From: Phytophthora sp. 'mugwort'
Lineage: Eukaryota > Oomycota > Peronosporomycetes > Peronosporales > Peronosporaceae
Direction: 5' to 3'
Length of the DNA stretch: 64,000 nucleotides
Assembly (NCBI GenBank): GCA_033558025.1
Contig: JAUCEF010000009.1
Location: 2,170,001-2,234,000, forward strand
This document shows positions 12,246 through 23,468 of this stretch, one piece after another; positions within the stretch are counted from its first letter, which is position 1, and each line of letters opens with the position of its first letter. Under the pieces are notes generated by a model. That model did no database searches. It saw only the letters and a program-made list of their open reading frames with translations, and was not told where the DNA came from. The translations under genes and the position numbers were made by a program.

Positions 12246-15200
12246 ATGATGAACTTGTTGACGAAGTTGTTCTGCGGGGTATTCTACGTTGCTGTACTGG
12301 CTGGTGGGGTGGTCAAGCAGCCGACGTTGCCTATAGGTAGATCTTTGCCTTCCTTACTATCCTAAACATAGTGTATTACGCAAAGATTTGACTAAAAAAG
12401 GTTGTGATAGGCGAATGTTATGTAACTGATACTGTCGAGACGAAATTGTTTTCGTTTAGTTGCCAATTGGCTGCGTTTGGAGCTTATCTATCCCAAAAGA
12501 GCGAAGCAGTGAGACTGGTGCTTGCACCTGGTGAGGGAATACTCGCGTGTTCACCACTACACGTGAAAAACTACTCGAAATTTAACAGAGCTGCGGTTCT
12601 TGTGCGACGTGGTGAATGCTCGTTTCAAGAAAAATTAGCGTATGTGGCTGCCACAGGCGCTACTTTGATGGTGCTTGTGAACTCGGAAGACGCTCATGTG
12701 TCTCTCAGTAGCCTCGATTATCAACATAGTACAGCGGCCGCACTGTCAGTGACACAAAGCGATGGAGATGAGTTGATACAAATGGTGAAGCAGACGCAGA
12801 TCGAGCTGAGGATCACGGAGACTACGAATCTGGCGAGTCAAGCTCGAGCGAGACTCCAGTTTTTGGTGGATATTAACGCGCCGGTATCGGTTTACGAAGA
12901 GTACGAAGATGTCGCGGAGCAGCTTGGAGGAACACTCGACGACTTGTTGGCTCGCATTTTATCAGAGAATTACGAATGTCAAGATGAATCGAAAGTGAAA
13001 GAAATGATAAAATTCTTTTCGTCAAGTGCACAGCAACTTTCCCACTGGAGGTTTGCTAGCCACGCCGCTTTCCATGCTACTGTAGCTGCTGCAGTTCTAC
13101 AAGTCCAGCAGTGGACGCAGACTTCTAGACGTAAGGGCCATGACCTTCTCCGAGCAGCAGCGCAGAAACTGATTGGATTGGGGTATTACTCGCATAGTCG
13201 TTCCTTACTACGGAAACTTTCGGCGTCTAAAGACGCTCATAAGGTGCAGTGTTTACTGTCATTTCTTAACTTTCTCCAGGGAAATTTAGTCGTGAGCCTC
13301 TCTGAAGCAACAAACTGCACGGCTTCCGAACTTAATGCTGGTATTCCAAGTCTCCAAGTAGCACAAGAAGCATTTAATCGACTGATGAAGTTAAGAAAAT
13401 CGACTCATGATGAGAAATGTTTGGAGCTTTCGGCGGGGTTAGTTAATTACACGAACTTGGCGCTGACGTGCTGTGATCTGATAGAAAACCCGAAAGATCA
13501 CGCAGTGCGACAGTTCAGTAGCGAATTTACGACCGAACTCTTCCACTCACTCGTTCTGATGGGCGTTTTCATGGACGAGTTGGGTCCGTTCCAGGAATCT
13601 CTAAAGTTTTTCGGCTATGCTGCGCGACTATGCCGAGGTGATCGAATGACGCTTGAGGTACTGCGCTGCTGCTTATTTCATACGTTGCTCATGACTATTT
13701 AACGCTTTATATGCTGTAGCTCCGTCAACTCTTAGCTGTCCCAGTCGTTTTCTCGTCTCAGAATGAAATGGACTCGCTTATTGCAGAGATGAAGCGTAAG
13801 CTACATACCTTCACCGAAACATTCTCGAGACAAGAAGTACAAGAAAGGGAAGTCTCACCGCTAGGAACTGCAGAGGATTCTACTGGAGAGACTGGTCCAG
13901 TACTACGGCCCGAACATGCGGCGTATCTACAGTACACTATCACACCTTCCACCATGTTTATCGGCTACCAGGTATGATCCGATCTTAGTGTTTTTTACTA
14001 GAAAAAATGACTCATGTACTAAAGAAAATCATTATTTGTACAGGGTATTAACGTGCTTCCTATTCAACGAGCTGTAAACCGGCTCCGATCGTCAGTTTAT
14101 CCCAGTCTTTCTTCCACCTTTGAGCTACAAGACTCAGATCGTATATCCCATAGCGGCTATATTCGTCGACGTATTGGCTTTATCTCGACGTGGTTTCGAG
14201 TCCATTCGGTTGGTAAATTATTGCTCGGCATCGTGCAAAACCTAGACCGAATTAAGTTCCATGTCGCGATTTACCATTGCGTCCACTTCTTGCGTGATAC
14301 GGACGAAATCACGGAAGCTTTTAAACGTTCGGCTGATGAATTTGTCGAGCTACCTGAAAAACAAGACGCGGCTGTGCAAATTCTAAGACAAGCGAGACTG
14401 GACGTGGTTATTTTTCCAGAACTGGGCATGGACGAGTGGACTGTTTTATTATCGCATCATCGTGTGGCTTCCATTCAGTGTGTTTTCTGGGGACACCCAG
14501 TCACCACTGGGAACCCCCATATCGATTACTTTATTTCTTCTAAGCATTTTATCTCGGATCATTTTAATGATCCAGTGGATGAATCGACTGACAAGAAGTT
14601 AACAGGTTACCGTCGGCTGCAATTCTCCGAGCAGATCGTGCTATTCCGTAGCCTCAGCACGGTATTTACCGAGCCCAAGCTGTTAGTTACAGACGCGAAA
14701 GAGATTACCCGTTCAAGGCTGCATCTCCCCACAAATCGTCGACTTTACGTGTGCCCACAGGTGAGTTCAGTCATTTCAACGAGTTTTTTTATATCGTAAC
14801 AATATTTTTTTTGTACACAGACGTTGATGAAACTCCATCCAATGTTTGATGAAGCGTTAGCTGGGATTTTGGAGCGTGATGACAAGGCGACCGTCGTGTT
14901 GCTAGCGTCCGACACGCAATTCGTTTGGATGGAGCAAGTTCGCAGGAGATTTCGACAGCGTTTTGGTCGGGTATAAAGTTCACTTTTGTTCATATTTGTG
15001 TGTGTTTTTTGATAAAAACTGAGACTTGTTTTTTTAATGTCAAAATGTAGAATCACCGGCGCGTGCTGTTCTTGCCGACGCTTCCTTTTGCTGAGTTTCA
15101 GGCCTTGTTGGCACTCGCTGACGTTGTTCTGGACCCATTCCCATTCGGAGGTGGCGTCACGACGCTGGACGCGCTACACTTGGGCATGTAAGTAAACTGA

Positions 15201-15526
15201 ACTGTCTCGAGTATGACGGAATTTAACACTGCTATTGGGATTTTTGTGTATATTTTACCGCGTTCAGCCCTGTGGTAACGCTACCTGCTGCTCAGAGTGT
15301 CGTCCACCTAGCAGCTGGTTTTTTGCGCTTCATGAACGCCTCGGATTGTATAGCGGAATCGCTTGATGAATACGTGGAACGAGCAGTAAACGTTGCAATG
15401 GATCACGAGGATATCCGAGAGCGGTTGTTGTCTCATCACAGTGATATTTATCAAGATGATAGTACTATTGAAGACTGGAATATGTTCCTGGCCGCGGTCA
15501 CCCCTAGGATGTCTCCGCCTCAGTAA
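12246..15526 (+). CDS. Predicted secretory PA-domain + GT41 (O-GlcNAc transferase/SPINDLY-like) glycosyltransferase
   Basis: Seven exons (12246-12336, 12411-13657, 13720-13971, 14044-14760, 14821-14970, 15051-15187, 15268-15526) give about 950 residues with consistent phase. The first 25 residues form a typical signal peptide (MMNLLTKLFCGVFYVAVLAG). A protease-associated (PA) domain follows, with the signature AAVLVRRGECSFQEKL then GATLMVLVNSED. Residues about 160-450 are helical and TPR-like. The last 400 residues are a GT41 catalytic region: RRIGFISTWFRVHSVGKLL (the His matches the first catalytic-lobe His of OGT), IQCVFWGHPVTTGNPHIDY, YVCPQTLMKLHP, and the nucleotide-sugar loop GGGVTTLDALHLG-IPVVTLPA. 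OGT and SPINDLY are nucleocytosolic enzymes that transfer GlcNAc or fucose to Ser/Thr. A signal peptide and PA domain would put this one in the secretory pathway. The gene begins only 80 bases after the hydrolase stop. Confidence 0.8.
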
Positions 15527-17467
15527 TGCGGACGACAAAAGTCTAACGTGGTGAGGTGCGTGTCCGGACTAATAAACACGTTACGGGTTTTTGGACCGGA
15601 GTAACACGTGAAAACAAAAGCATCACAAACATGAAATACTATTTCGTCATTGAAGGTCGTTTGATTTGTAGGAACATGAAAGAACGAGTCATTTGTCTCA
15701 ATGCTGGACTGTCCACCGGTAAGCTGGTGGGAAACCGGTTGCCCGTAAACGGGGTTTACGGGCAGTGGCGGGTAATAGGGTGCTCGTGCCGCAACGGATG
15801 CTCTTGTAGTGGCTTCAGCATGAAAGCTGTGGATGCTGAGAGCAATGGATGCTCTGGGCGAAGGCGATCCGCGCGCCTGCAGCGCCTAACTCATCGTGGC
15901 TTGCGTATGCATATTGGCGGGCGGATTCAGAGTAAAGTGGGGCTGTCGTCCCTAAGCGCACTCTGTTTGGGGAACTGACATCAGTACATTTTCTCTTAGC
16001 CTCTTGCATCCCAAATGTTCGTACAGATGATCCCTTTGATAGTCATAGCGTCAACTATTTATTCCTCTTTGAGCTAAGTGGCCACGCGTTGAACAGCCGG
16101 TAGTATAGTGCACCACCTATTTGGTAGATGTAGCTCGTGTTACCACAACCAACCGTCCTGGCAACCCTGAACTTCTTAATCCGCAAGAGGAGACCATGAC
16201 AGACGAGCCTACTGACGAAGACTGCTGCGGTATTGAGGAGATATGACAGCGCTGGCATACTAGACAGAGTGTAGCAGTGATCGTTCATTCCTGATGTCGA
16301 GCGTGAGCCTGAAGACATAAAGGATCACCTCAAGTGGATCGCCAAGCTTCTAATCCGCGCTGATTCAAGCAAGACAGGTCTGTGTGTGTTTGGGGGGGGG
16401 GGGGGCTTCATGAGTTGCAGCGAGAACTACCAGAGGAACTAGGCAGGTAGCACGGGCAAAGGCATCAGATGCCCTTGCTGGATTTCCTACAAAACGTGAC
16501 TTTTCCTATAGTTAAGCACCCCGAGACTGGAATGTTTGGCCATTTTTGTATTCCATATTACGTGCAGGGGTGAGAGGGAACAACTACTTAGGTTTGTATT
16601 TGCTAGTCATCGGGGACCCGTATATTCCAAGAATAGGGTCGAGGGGATTTATATGGCGCAATCCAAAAAGTCAGTATGACATGCCTTTCATATGTTATAT
16701 GCCATTGTGCAAATCTGGACACCACGAGGTTTTATAGCTCCGCTATTAAAATAGCCTTGCGCGGATCGAGTCTCAAATAAGCAAATAGTTCAGAGAGACT
16801 GCGCCCCAATGAAGACATTTTCATTCCTAACAGACTTGCGAGATGCATACGTATTCATTTTAAGCTTTTTCAATCGTAATATGTATAGTTATCCCTTGTT
16901 TAATGATAATAGCGATATCGACAGCATTTGGTATATATAGCGATGACCTCGAATGTCCAGGGTTAAATGGGCATTCGAAGCATGTCGCCGTCGATAAAAT
17001 AGCGTCAAATCGTGATATATAAACAGGGGTTCGGATACAACAAATTGGACTGACGTTCTGTTTATATACAGTATAATAAAAAAGGTTACGTAATATATAG
17101 AGAGCTATAAAGCGGTCGATTTGCAATAAAATAAGACATATCATGTGACGTTCACAATACCGGTAGCTTGAATAGTGTGATTCACTTGGTTTAGTTTGTG
17201 GTTGGGCATTTCCTGCTCTATAATCTTTCGCCGTATGTCGTGCAGCTCCACTTTGTTTAATCTCCAAGGATTGCGTTCTAGATTATTGCCATCCATCTGG
17301 GTACGAGAAGTGCTCGTTTGACAAACAAAATAACAGTAGAGACACCCCATATCGTTCGAACTCGTGGCGTTATTTCTGCATGGCCCAGGATCATTGATTC
17401 TCATTCCTAAATTTACCGTCTGTTTTTCTTACAGACACACCGAAGTAATCACCAGCTCGACTCAACT
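15527..17467. other. Intergenic, no gene recognised; 14-G homopolymer
   Basis: About 1.9 kb between the GT41 gene and the CAP gene. ORFs here are short, lack domains and run on both strands. A run of 14 G occurs at about 16392-16405, next to a short TG-rich stretch. The stretch from about 16880 to 17130 is AT-rich with many TATA-like words. No tRNA cloverleaf or transposase fragment was seen. Confidence 0.5.
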
Positions 17468-17997
17468 ATGATGGCCATCATTCCGTCTTGTTTTTTTTGA
17501 CTGCTCTCCTGCTTGCTCTCACAGCGGTCTCCGACGCCACCAACCTCCGTCAAGAGAACCGCCATCTCAGTGAAATGTCGTCCACGCAGACCAATACGTT
17601 CGCCACCGCTCTACTGGCCCGAGTCAACAAGGAGCGCGCAGCCCATGGACTACCGGCCCTTTGCTCGAACAAGAAGCTACAGGCTGCAGCTCAGCGGCAC
17701 GTCAAGGACCAGTCCAAGTCAGACTACATGTCGGACACTGGAACCGACAACTCGACCCCCACGCAGCGTGTTACCGCGGCTGGCTACAAGTGGCAACGCG
17801 TGGCTGAAAGCATTGACTCGGAAAATGCCAACGCCGATGCTGTAGTAGACTGGTGGATGACAGGTGACGGTCGCGACAGCATTCTTGGCAAATTCACCAT
17901 GGCGGGCACAGCCTACACGTACAACAAAGACACACACAGCAAACACTGCTGGGTGCAGGTATTCGCGACAGGCAGCTCAGAAGAGTGTGAGGCCTAA
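17468..17997 (+). CDS. Secreted CAP/SCP/PR-1-like protein; start ATG out of frame by a T-run
   Basis: The open frame from 17488 encodes a hydrophobic leader (LTALLLALTAVSDA) and a CAP domain: FATALLARVNKERAAHGLPAL, LQAAAQRHVKDQ, then WQRVAESI and HCWVQVFATG, ending CEA. CAP proteins are secreted sterol- or lipid-binding proteins, abundant in Phytophthora secretomes. The frame has no ATG before the leader; its first Met is at about residue 30, which would lose secretion. An ATG pair at 17468 begins MMAIIPSCFF but reaches TGA after a run of eight T at 17491-17498. One extra T would join this start to the open frame and give a perfect signal peptide. So either the sequence has a homopolymer error or the gene carries a frameshift. 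The coding region itself is otherwise intact. Confidence 0.75.
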
Positions 17998-18190
17998 AGC
18001 CTAAATATTAAAGGGCGTTTGACTCCATAGTCACCTAAGAGAACAAATATACTAATATATACTAGTATACTGCAATTACAGTCGATTTGAAAGTTGTGTT
18101 GATGTTACCAACACAGCATGTTACGAAGTACTACAGTAGTAACATTTTAACGATCACTCCAGTTTTAGTACTACAACTTAGTCTTTTGCC

Positions 18191-20182
18191 TTACAGGGTC
18201 GATTGCACGAGTGGCTTGAGGAACTGCTCGTAGCACTCGGGTACCTGCGTTTTGTTCAGGGGTTCGTCAGCGGTGCGACGGACCAAAGCACGGTAGACGT
18301 CGCCATCATAACGACCGATCGTCGAGTTAAGCTCAAAGTCTGTGAAGTCCCAAGCGTCCGTCAGCAATACGCAGTTCTTGCGGATGACGGGCAGTAGACG
18401 CACGAGCTGGCGACGTGCCATGGCGGCCTGTCTGGATAAGATGTAGTCATCCTCACGAAAGTCACCCAAAGTCTTCGTAATGAGCCAGACCCCGAAGAGC
18501 TCGCACAGGTGCGTCACGGCCTGGCGTTCCTTGCCCGACGGGATCAAGTTGAGACCGTTCACGAACGCTTCGAGCAGAAGAAGTTCAGCGTGCGCTGTCG
18601 AGGCACGAGTGATCTGCACCATACAAGCGTTAGTGTCATTCTTGTTGGTCTTCATATCGGCCGCCAAGGTCAGCACGGCACGGCTAGCACGGACACGGAA
18701 CGCCTCAAGAAGTAGCTGCAGGTCCGCGAAGTCCTCTTGGCTCTGAGCCTTGCAACGAAGGATTGGGTTGGCGTGAGCCTTAGCATTGGCCAAGAACTCC
18801 GTCGGACTGCCAGGTAGGTGAGTCCCGCCGTGCAAGGCCTTCAGCAAGTAGCGTCCGTGCTGGATCACGAGCACATCGAACGTGCCCTCGTACGTGCAGG
18901 CGCCCACGGTTTCAGCAAACAGGTGGCCCAGATTACTCGAGTGCGTGAAGCCGTGGCCACCACACAGACGACGGCAGTTCTCGATGCCGTCGCTCACGTG
19001 ATTCGCCAGCCAGGCCTTGAGTCCCGAGCACACGGCGTGCAGATCCGCCAGCTTGGAGCCGAACGACGGGTCTCCGCTCTTGACAATCGCCAGCGCTGCG
19101 TCGTGCATACCAATGAGTCCGGTACCAGCGAAATAGCCGGCGTACGAAATGGCAAGATACGGGAACAGCACGTGCTGCTGGTTCTGGTAGTCCAGCACTT
19201 GAAACTCTCCCTTGGCCGATCCGGGCGCCGTGCGGCCCTGCACACGTACAGCACTGTAGCGGGTAGTAATTGTCGTGGCCATCCCCATCACTTGTCCGAG
19301 CGAGCGGATCAAGTACGCGCGGATCTGCACCATGGTCAAGTACACGAGTTTGTCACTCTTTGGCTTGATAAAAGTCCCATCTGGCAACACTTTGGCATAT
19401 CGCATCATCATGTTCTCACGAGGAATACGAATCTTATGGAACGCGCAATAGCCATTATCAATGGCGTTGAAGCCGACCTTGGGGCCAATATCCCCCACCT
19501 CGATCCCCGGAAGTGGCTGATGGTCGTCCATCGACCGGAGTTGTACCAGGAATGCTTGGACACCCACGTCCTTCCCGTCCAGGAACAACCTCGCATGCAC
19601 GATGGCATGGTTGGCTGTCTTACCCAGTCCTCCAGGCCACCATTTGCGACTTGTCAGTGTGGGCGAGTCAATGATGAACTCTTGGGTGGCCCTGTCGTAC
19701 ATGGCGACGGTCTCGATGCCCTGCACATTGGAGCCGTGGCCCAGTTCTGTCTGGGCATAAGCTCCGAGGATCTTGTAGCTCTTGGCCAAGGGCAGCCACT
19801 TGGCGCGTTGCTTATCGTCTCCCTGGTTCTCTAGCGTCGGGACGAACATGGAACGATGCACCTCGATGGCTGTGGGCTCCCCCAATGCCGCGTAGAGGAT
19901 CTGCTGGTCCACGGGGTCCGTGTATCCTCCATCTTGCAGCAACTTAATGTAGTGAAAAGCCTTCTTGATGCCGAAATTGTAGCGCTCGTCGTGGTTTCGG
20001 TGCATCATGTCGCGGTCTGAGAGCACCGGGTGGCGCTCGATCACTTGCAGCAGCTCTTTGCGCCGGTCGTTGGCCGCCTGGCCGCCTCGCAGCACGTTGG
20101 TTAGCACTGACGGGTCGATATCGCCATGGGCGCGCTCCGTCTTGAGCAGAAGCGGGGCGAGGTCCTTGAGCTCAATTGCCAT
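18191..20182 (-). CDS. Acyl-CoA oxidase, copy 1
   Basis: Intronless, 663 residues, the usual length for peroxisomal acyl-CoA oxidases. The enzyme oxidises acyl-CoA to trans-2-enoyl-CoA with FAD, passing electrons to O2 as H2O2, the first step of peroxisomal beta-oxidation. Visible motifs: YAQTELGHGSN and [18 protein letters not shown] in the FAD/substrate domain, KSDKLVYLTMVQ, CRRLCGGHGFTHSSNLGHLF, and CTYEGTFDVL, whose Glu (about residue 432) aligns with the catalytic base. The C-terminal helical oxidase domain contains LLPVIRKNCVLLTDAWDFTDFEL. The last three residues are STL, which is not a canonical SKL-type PTS1, so import may need another signal. A 536-base central tract (19326-19861) is identical to copy 2. 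Compared with the other copies, residue differences cluster outside this tract. A long open frame on the opposite strand is a codon-bias shadow. Confidence 0.93.
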   Translation of the reverse strand: MAIELKDLAPLLLKTERAHGDIDPSVLTNVLRGGQAANDRRKELLQVIERHPVLSDRDMMHRNHDERYNFGIKKAFHYIKLLQDGGYTDPVDQQILYAALGEPTAIEVHRSMFVPTLENQGDDKQRAKWLPLAKSYKILGAYAQTELGHGSNVQGIETVAMYDRATQEFIIDSPTLTSRKWWPGGLGKTANHAIVHARLFLDGKDVGVQAFLVQLRSMDDHQPLPGIEVGDIGPKVGFNAIDNGYCAFHKIRIPRENMMMRYAKVLPDGTFIKPKSDKLVYLTMVQIRAYLIRSLGQVMGMATTITTRYSAVRVQGRTAPGSAKGEFQVLDYQNQQHVLFPYLAISYAGYFAGTGLIGMHDAALAIVKSGDPSFGSKLADLHAVCSGLKAWLANHVSDGIENCRRLCGGHGFTHSSNLGHLFAETVGACTYEGTFDVLVIQHGRYLLKALHGGTHLPGSPTEFLANAKAHANPILRCKAQSQEDFADLQLLLEAFRVRASRAVLTLAADMKTNKNDTNACMVQITRASTAHAELLLLEAFVNGLNLIPSGKERQAVTHLCELFGVWLITKTLGDFREDDYILSRQAAMARRQLVRLLPVIRKNCVLLTDAWDFTDFELNSTIGRYDGDVYRALVRRTADEPLNKTQVPECYEQFLKPLVQSTL

Positions 20183-21679
20183 GCCGATTGCGGTGATGCG
20201 GAGTACCCAGAACTCGGCAAATTGAAGAATGACGTACTGAGAGGCATGGTGAAATGCATTCTGACGGTGCGGAAGCTGATAAAGTGGACGAGCAAGGTAA
20301 CTTATTTAAAACTTTAATATGGATTTAGACGGAGACCAAAAACACGCACTGAAACCTTTAGCATCTAATACATTTGACGTATACAAGAAAGCGCGTCAAC
20401 AACATCGGCTGGCGCTAAACGGTGACGGCTTTCCATGTTGGTTGAAGAGCAGGAACAGTACTATAATGTTCGCTGTACGTGGTCTCGAGTTCTTCTTCCG
20501 TTGCAACGAGGTTCCTTTTGCGCCAGCTTCAGCTTCGCCCGTGGCAGATCAAGGCGAGAGCTAAACCGAAACGAAATTGTCACGTTGAAGTTGCCTTGCA
20601 CTGGACAGCGTTTACTCAACGGACGTGTCCGCGTGGCTTTGGCCCCGATGGAGGACGCTGACGAATCGCTGCACTACATATACATACATTTGTGAATTAT
20701 GCTCCCCAGAGCGCGGGTCGGATCATCGCAAACGTACAGTTTCACACTGGTACATGTATGATGCGACTTGTTAGCTGACCGAGTTTCAAAGAGTCTTAGT
20801 TTTGTGTGCTGACCGTGGTGTAGTTGGCTTAGCCGAGCGAGTACGTTGTAAGGGCCGGAAAAGCCCGCGTCGACACAGTCTCGACAGTATAAGTCGATGT
20901 ACTAATCTGGTGTCGGTGACCCAGGGTTGGTGATATGTGTGAAGTATACAGTCAGTCGACTGCAAAGCATAACGCTGCGCAACTACATGCAGCTTTTTGT
21001 TCGCATCAAGTGCTGGCAATCCCTTCGTATCTTGTTCCTTTCTTCGTTTTGTTTCTCAGTGAAGTACATTGATGTCATTTAACTCTAATGCTAACGACTT
21101 CCTATGCCCCTTCTGCTAGCGATCTATATATTCGCGGTCAGTTCGGGATCTCACAAGTCCATAGCGTCATCTTCCGTCGCTCCCTAAAGACCGACGCCTA
21201 CATTCCCTGCTGAGGTTGCCATTCCACATTGTAACATCCACTTCTGAATATCGCCTCCAGCTAACTCCTTCAAAGGCGTTCATTGCCCTGCATGTATATC
21301 TCCGTTTTCCAGTCGCATCTGCTTGCTTTTCGAGGAGGTCATCGCTTGGTTAACAAATCTGCCATCTTGTTATCCTCGCGTAGCTCGTTTTTGAACTAGA
21401 AATGCTGTGGCGTGGATAGGAGATCAGATTGCGGGCCTGCTTGGAGATCACTGAGTCAAATGCACTGCTGGAGGTGAGTGCAGCAAGAAAAGATTGAAAA
21501 CTGTGTCTTGACTAGCATGATTGGATGAAGAACGCAGTGGGGAACTGCTTTCAGGTAGGTAAAATAAGGTAACGGGCATAAAAGTCACACAAACAAAAAA
21601 CGTTACGACTTTTGGTCATATCGACTACATATTTTGTCATTTTTAATCATATTTTAATATATTTCTTATTGCTTGTGCA
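20183..21679. other. Intergenic between ACOX copy 1 and the Tc1 element
   Basis: About 1.5 kb with short unrelated ORFs only. Overlapping frames at 20319-20695 encode 60-86 residues but show no family I recognise. The region likely contains the copy 1 promoter next to 20183. No repeat boundary was seen until the inverted repeat at 21682. Confidence 0.45.
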
Positions 21680-21681
21680 TA

Positions 21682-21890
21682 CAGTCCGCGACAGTGATAA
21701 ATGGACACCATCGGTCTCTCCAATTTTTTTTTATCAAAATGTGTTTTCATTTGCTGAAATTACCCTGGATTATAACGAATTGCAAGATCTGTCGATTGCC
21801 CCAACTTTTGATGCTGAATTCTACCTGGTTTTGATAAACGATGAGAAATATTACTTCACGAGGTGCGACAATATATGAACATAACTTCCA
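21682..21890 (+). repeat. Left long inverted repeat of the Tc1 element
   Basis: This arm pairs with 23037-23245 on the opposite strand. The outer 15 bases match exactly; inner parts show about one mismatch or small indel every 15-20 bases by eye. Confidence 0.85.
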
Positions 21891-23036
21891 CATGACCGAC
21901 ACATTTGTTTTAAAGTATTATGGATGCGATTTGCGCGTTGCTAATACGAAATATATGCTCCCCGACGTACTAATACCCGGATACAGCGTTTGCGCATTGA
22001 TAGGGTCAGATCTGTGAGCGTCTTGGGAGTTGCAACTCATGCCGCCAAAACCGCTTTCTTCAGCTTGTCTTTCGTGTTGTACTGCTTTCCGCCTTCGTAA
22101 ACTTGCTGGGTCATGATGCCCCATAGATTCTCAATAGGATTGAGGTCTGTGGACAAAGCTGGCCAGTCCATAACGTCGATCCCTTGGGCCTGAATCCAGT
22201 TCATCGTGTAGCGGGATTTGTGGATGGCCGCATGGTCTTGTTGAAAATACGGTTTTCCGCATCGATGAACGGTTGCAAATGCGTGCGTAGGGTGCTCATA
22301 TACTTGGCGGAGTCTTGGTTGCCATCCACGAACTTCAATTCAGACTTGGTGTCCGCACGAAATGCTCCCCAATCATGACACCACCACCAGTATGACGACG
22401 GATGTTGAGCTCCTTAGGGCGACGCGTGTCGCCCCGTTCGTAGCGCATGCCATCCGGGCCATCCAGGTTCCACTTCTTATCATCGCTGAACGCCACTTGA
22501 CACCACGCTTCGCCATCCTTGAGGCCCATACGCTCGGCCCACTTGACCCTTGCTTCTCGGTGGCGCTTCGTCAACGCTGGAGCGGCACCACGCTTCTTGT
22601 ACTTGAGCCAGCTCACTGACTTGATCACGCGCTGAATCGTAAGCACGCTGTGCACCAACTTGAGCTTCTCTTTCACTTTTTTGCGGACAAACGGAGCACA
22701 GACACACAGCGGATGATAAGCCGCTTCTCACGCGCAGCCACTTTCGACACGTTTCCAAGCCATTTCTTGGGCTGAAAATTGGCAGGTGCCTTCAACACAT
22801 TCGGCATGGTACCGACAGAGCATGTGAGCACCTGTGCGATGCTCCGGACCGAAAAACCGCGCAGTGAGAGCGTCCGAATTGACTCGCGTTATTTGTCGGA
22901 CAGATGCGAAGCTCGTGCCATCGTTGGCGAATTGAAAAGTGGCGCCACGATTGGTGGGATAGCAGTCTGTATAGTAAACACATTAACAACTCGTGGCGAG
23001 GGCTGTGGATCAAACTTAAGCAAACTTTCCGCAAAC

Positions 23037-23245
23037 CCGAAGTTATGTTCATGTATTGTGTCGCACCTCGTGAAGTAATATTTCTCATCGTTTTTCAAAA
23101 CCAGGTGGAATTCAGCATCAAAAATTGGTGCAATCGACAGATCTTGCAATTTTTATAATCCAGAGTAATTTCAGCGAATGAAAACACAATTTGATAAAAA
23201 AAATTGGTGAGACCGATGGTGTCCATTTACCACTGTCGCGGACTG
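23037..23245 (-). repeat. Right long inverted repeat of the Tc1 element
   Basis: Reverse-complement partner of 21682-21890. The outer 15 bases match exactly and are followed by the TA target duplicate. Confidence 0.85.
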
Positions 23246-23468
23246 TATGTTCATAAATAATAGTTGTACTACCACTAATAATAATAATAGAAATTGTAGT
23301 CACGTTACTACGTACGTTTACGTCGCACTAATACTGTAAAATTCTTAAAATAGCAGTAGAAACTTTCTACTAGTACTAGAAAGCCAAAGACTTGCATTTA
23401 TTACTACTACTACAGTTCTAGTATTAGCAACTGTATTTACATAGTAAAAGCAAGGAGTATTATTTCGC

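Larger units (their letters stand above)
21682..23245 (-). mobile_element. Degenerate Tc1/mariner element with long terminal inverted repeats and TA target duplication
   Basis: The ends are exact inverted copies starting CAGTCCGCGACAGTG, flanked on both sides by TA (21680-21681 and 23246-23247), the Tc1/mariner signature. The inverted repeat continues inward for about 200 bases (21682-about 21890 and about 23037-23245) with scattered mismatches, much longer than in a minimal mariner. The minus strand encodes broken transposase. An N-terminal helix-turn-helix part starts at MARASHLSDK (about 22920) and hits a stop. A central DDE piece, VAFSDDKKWNLDGPDG, lies at about 22480. A third piece, QQDHAAIHKS, lies near 22230, and the end DLNPIENLWG near 22120. 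At least three frame breaks separate these, so the copy is not autonomous. It sits between ACOX copies 1 and 2. Confidence 0.9.

Noticed and set aside
17488..17490. TTG as the true start of the CAP gene
   Set aside because: Nuclear eukaryotic genes rarely start at TTG; the nearby ATG plus a frame break at the T-run explains the data better.
18818..19834. 338-residue plus-strand ORF
   Set aside because: It lies antisense to ACOX copy 1; the same frame recurs opposite copies 2 and 3 because they share sequence. It has no domain and is a codon-bias shadow.
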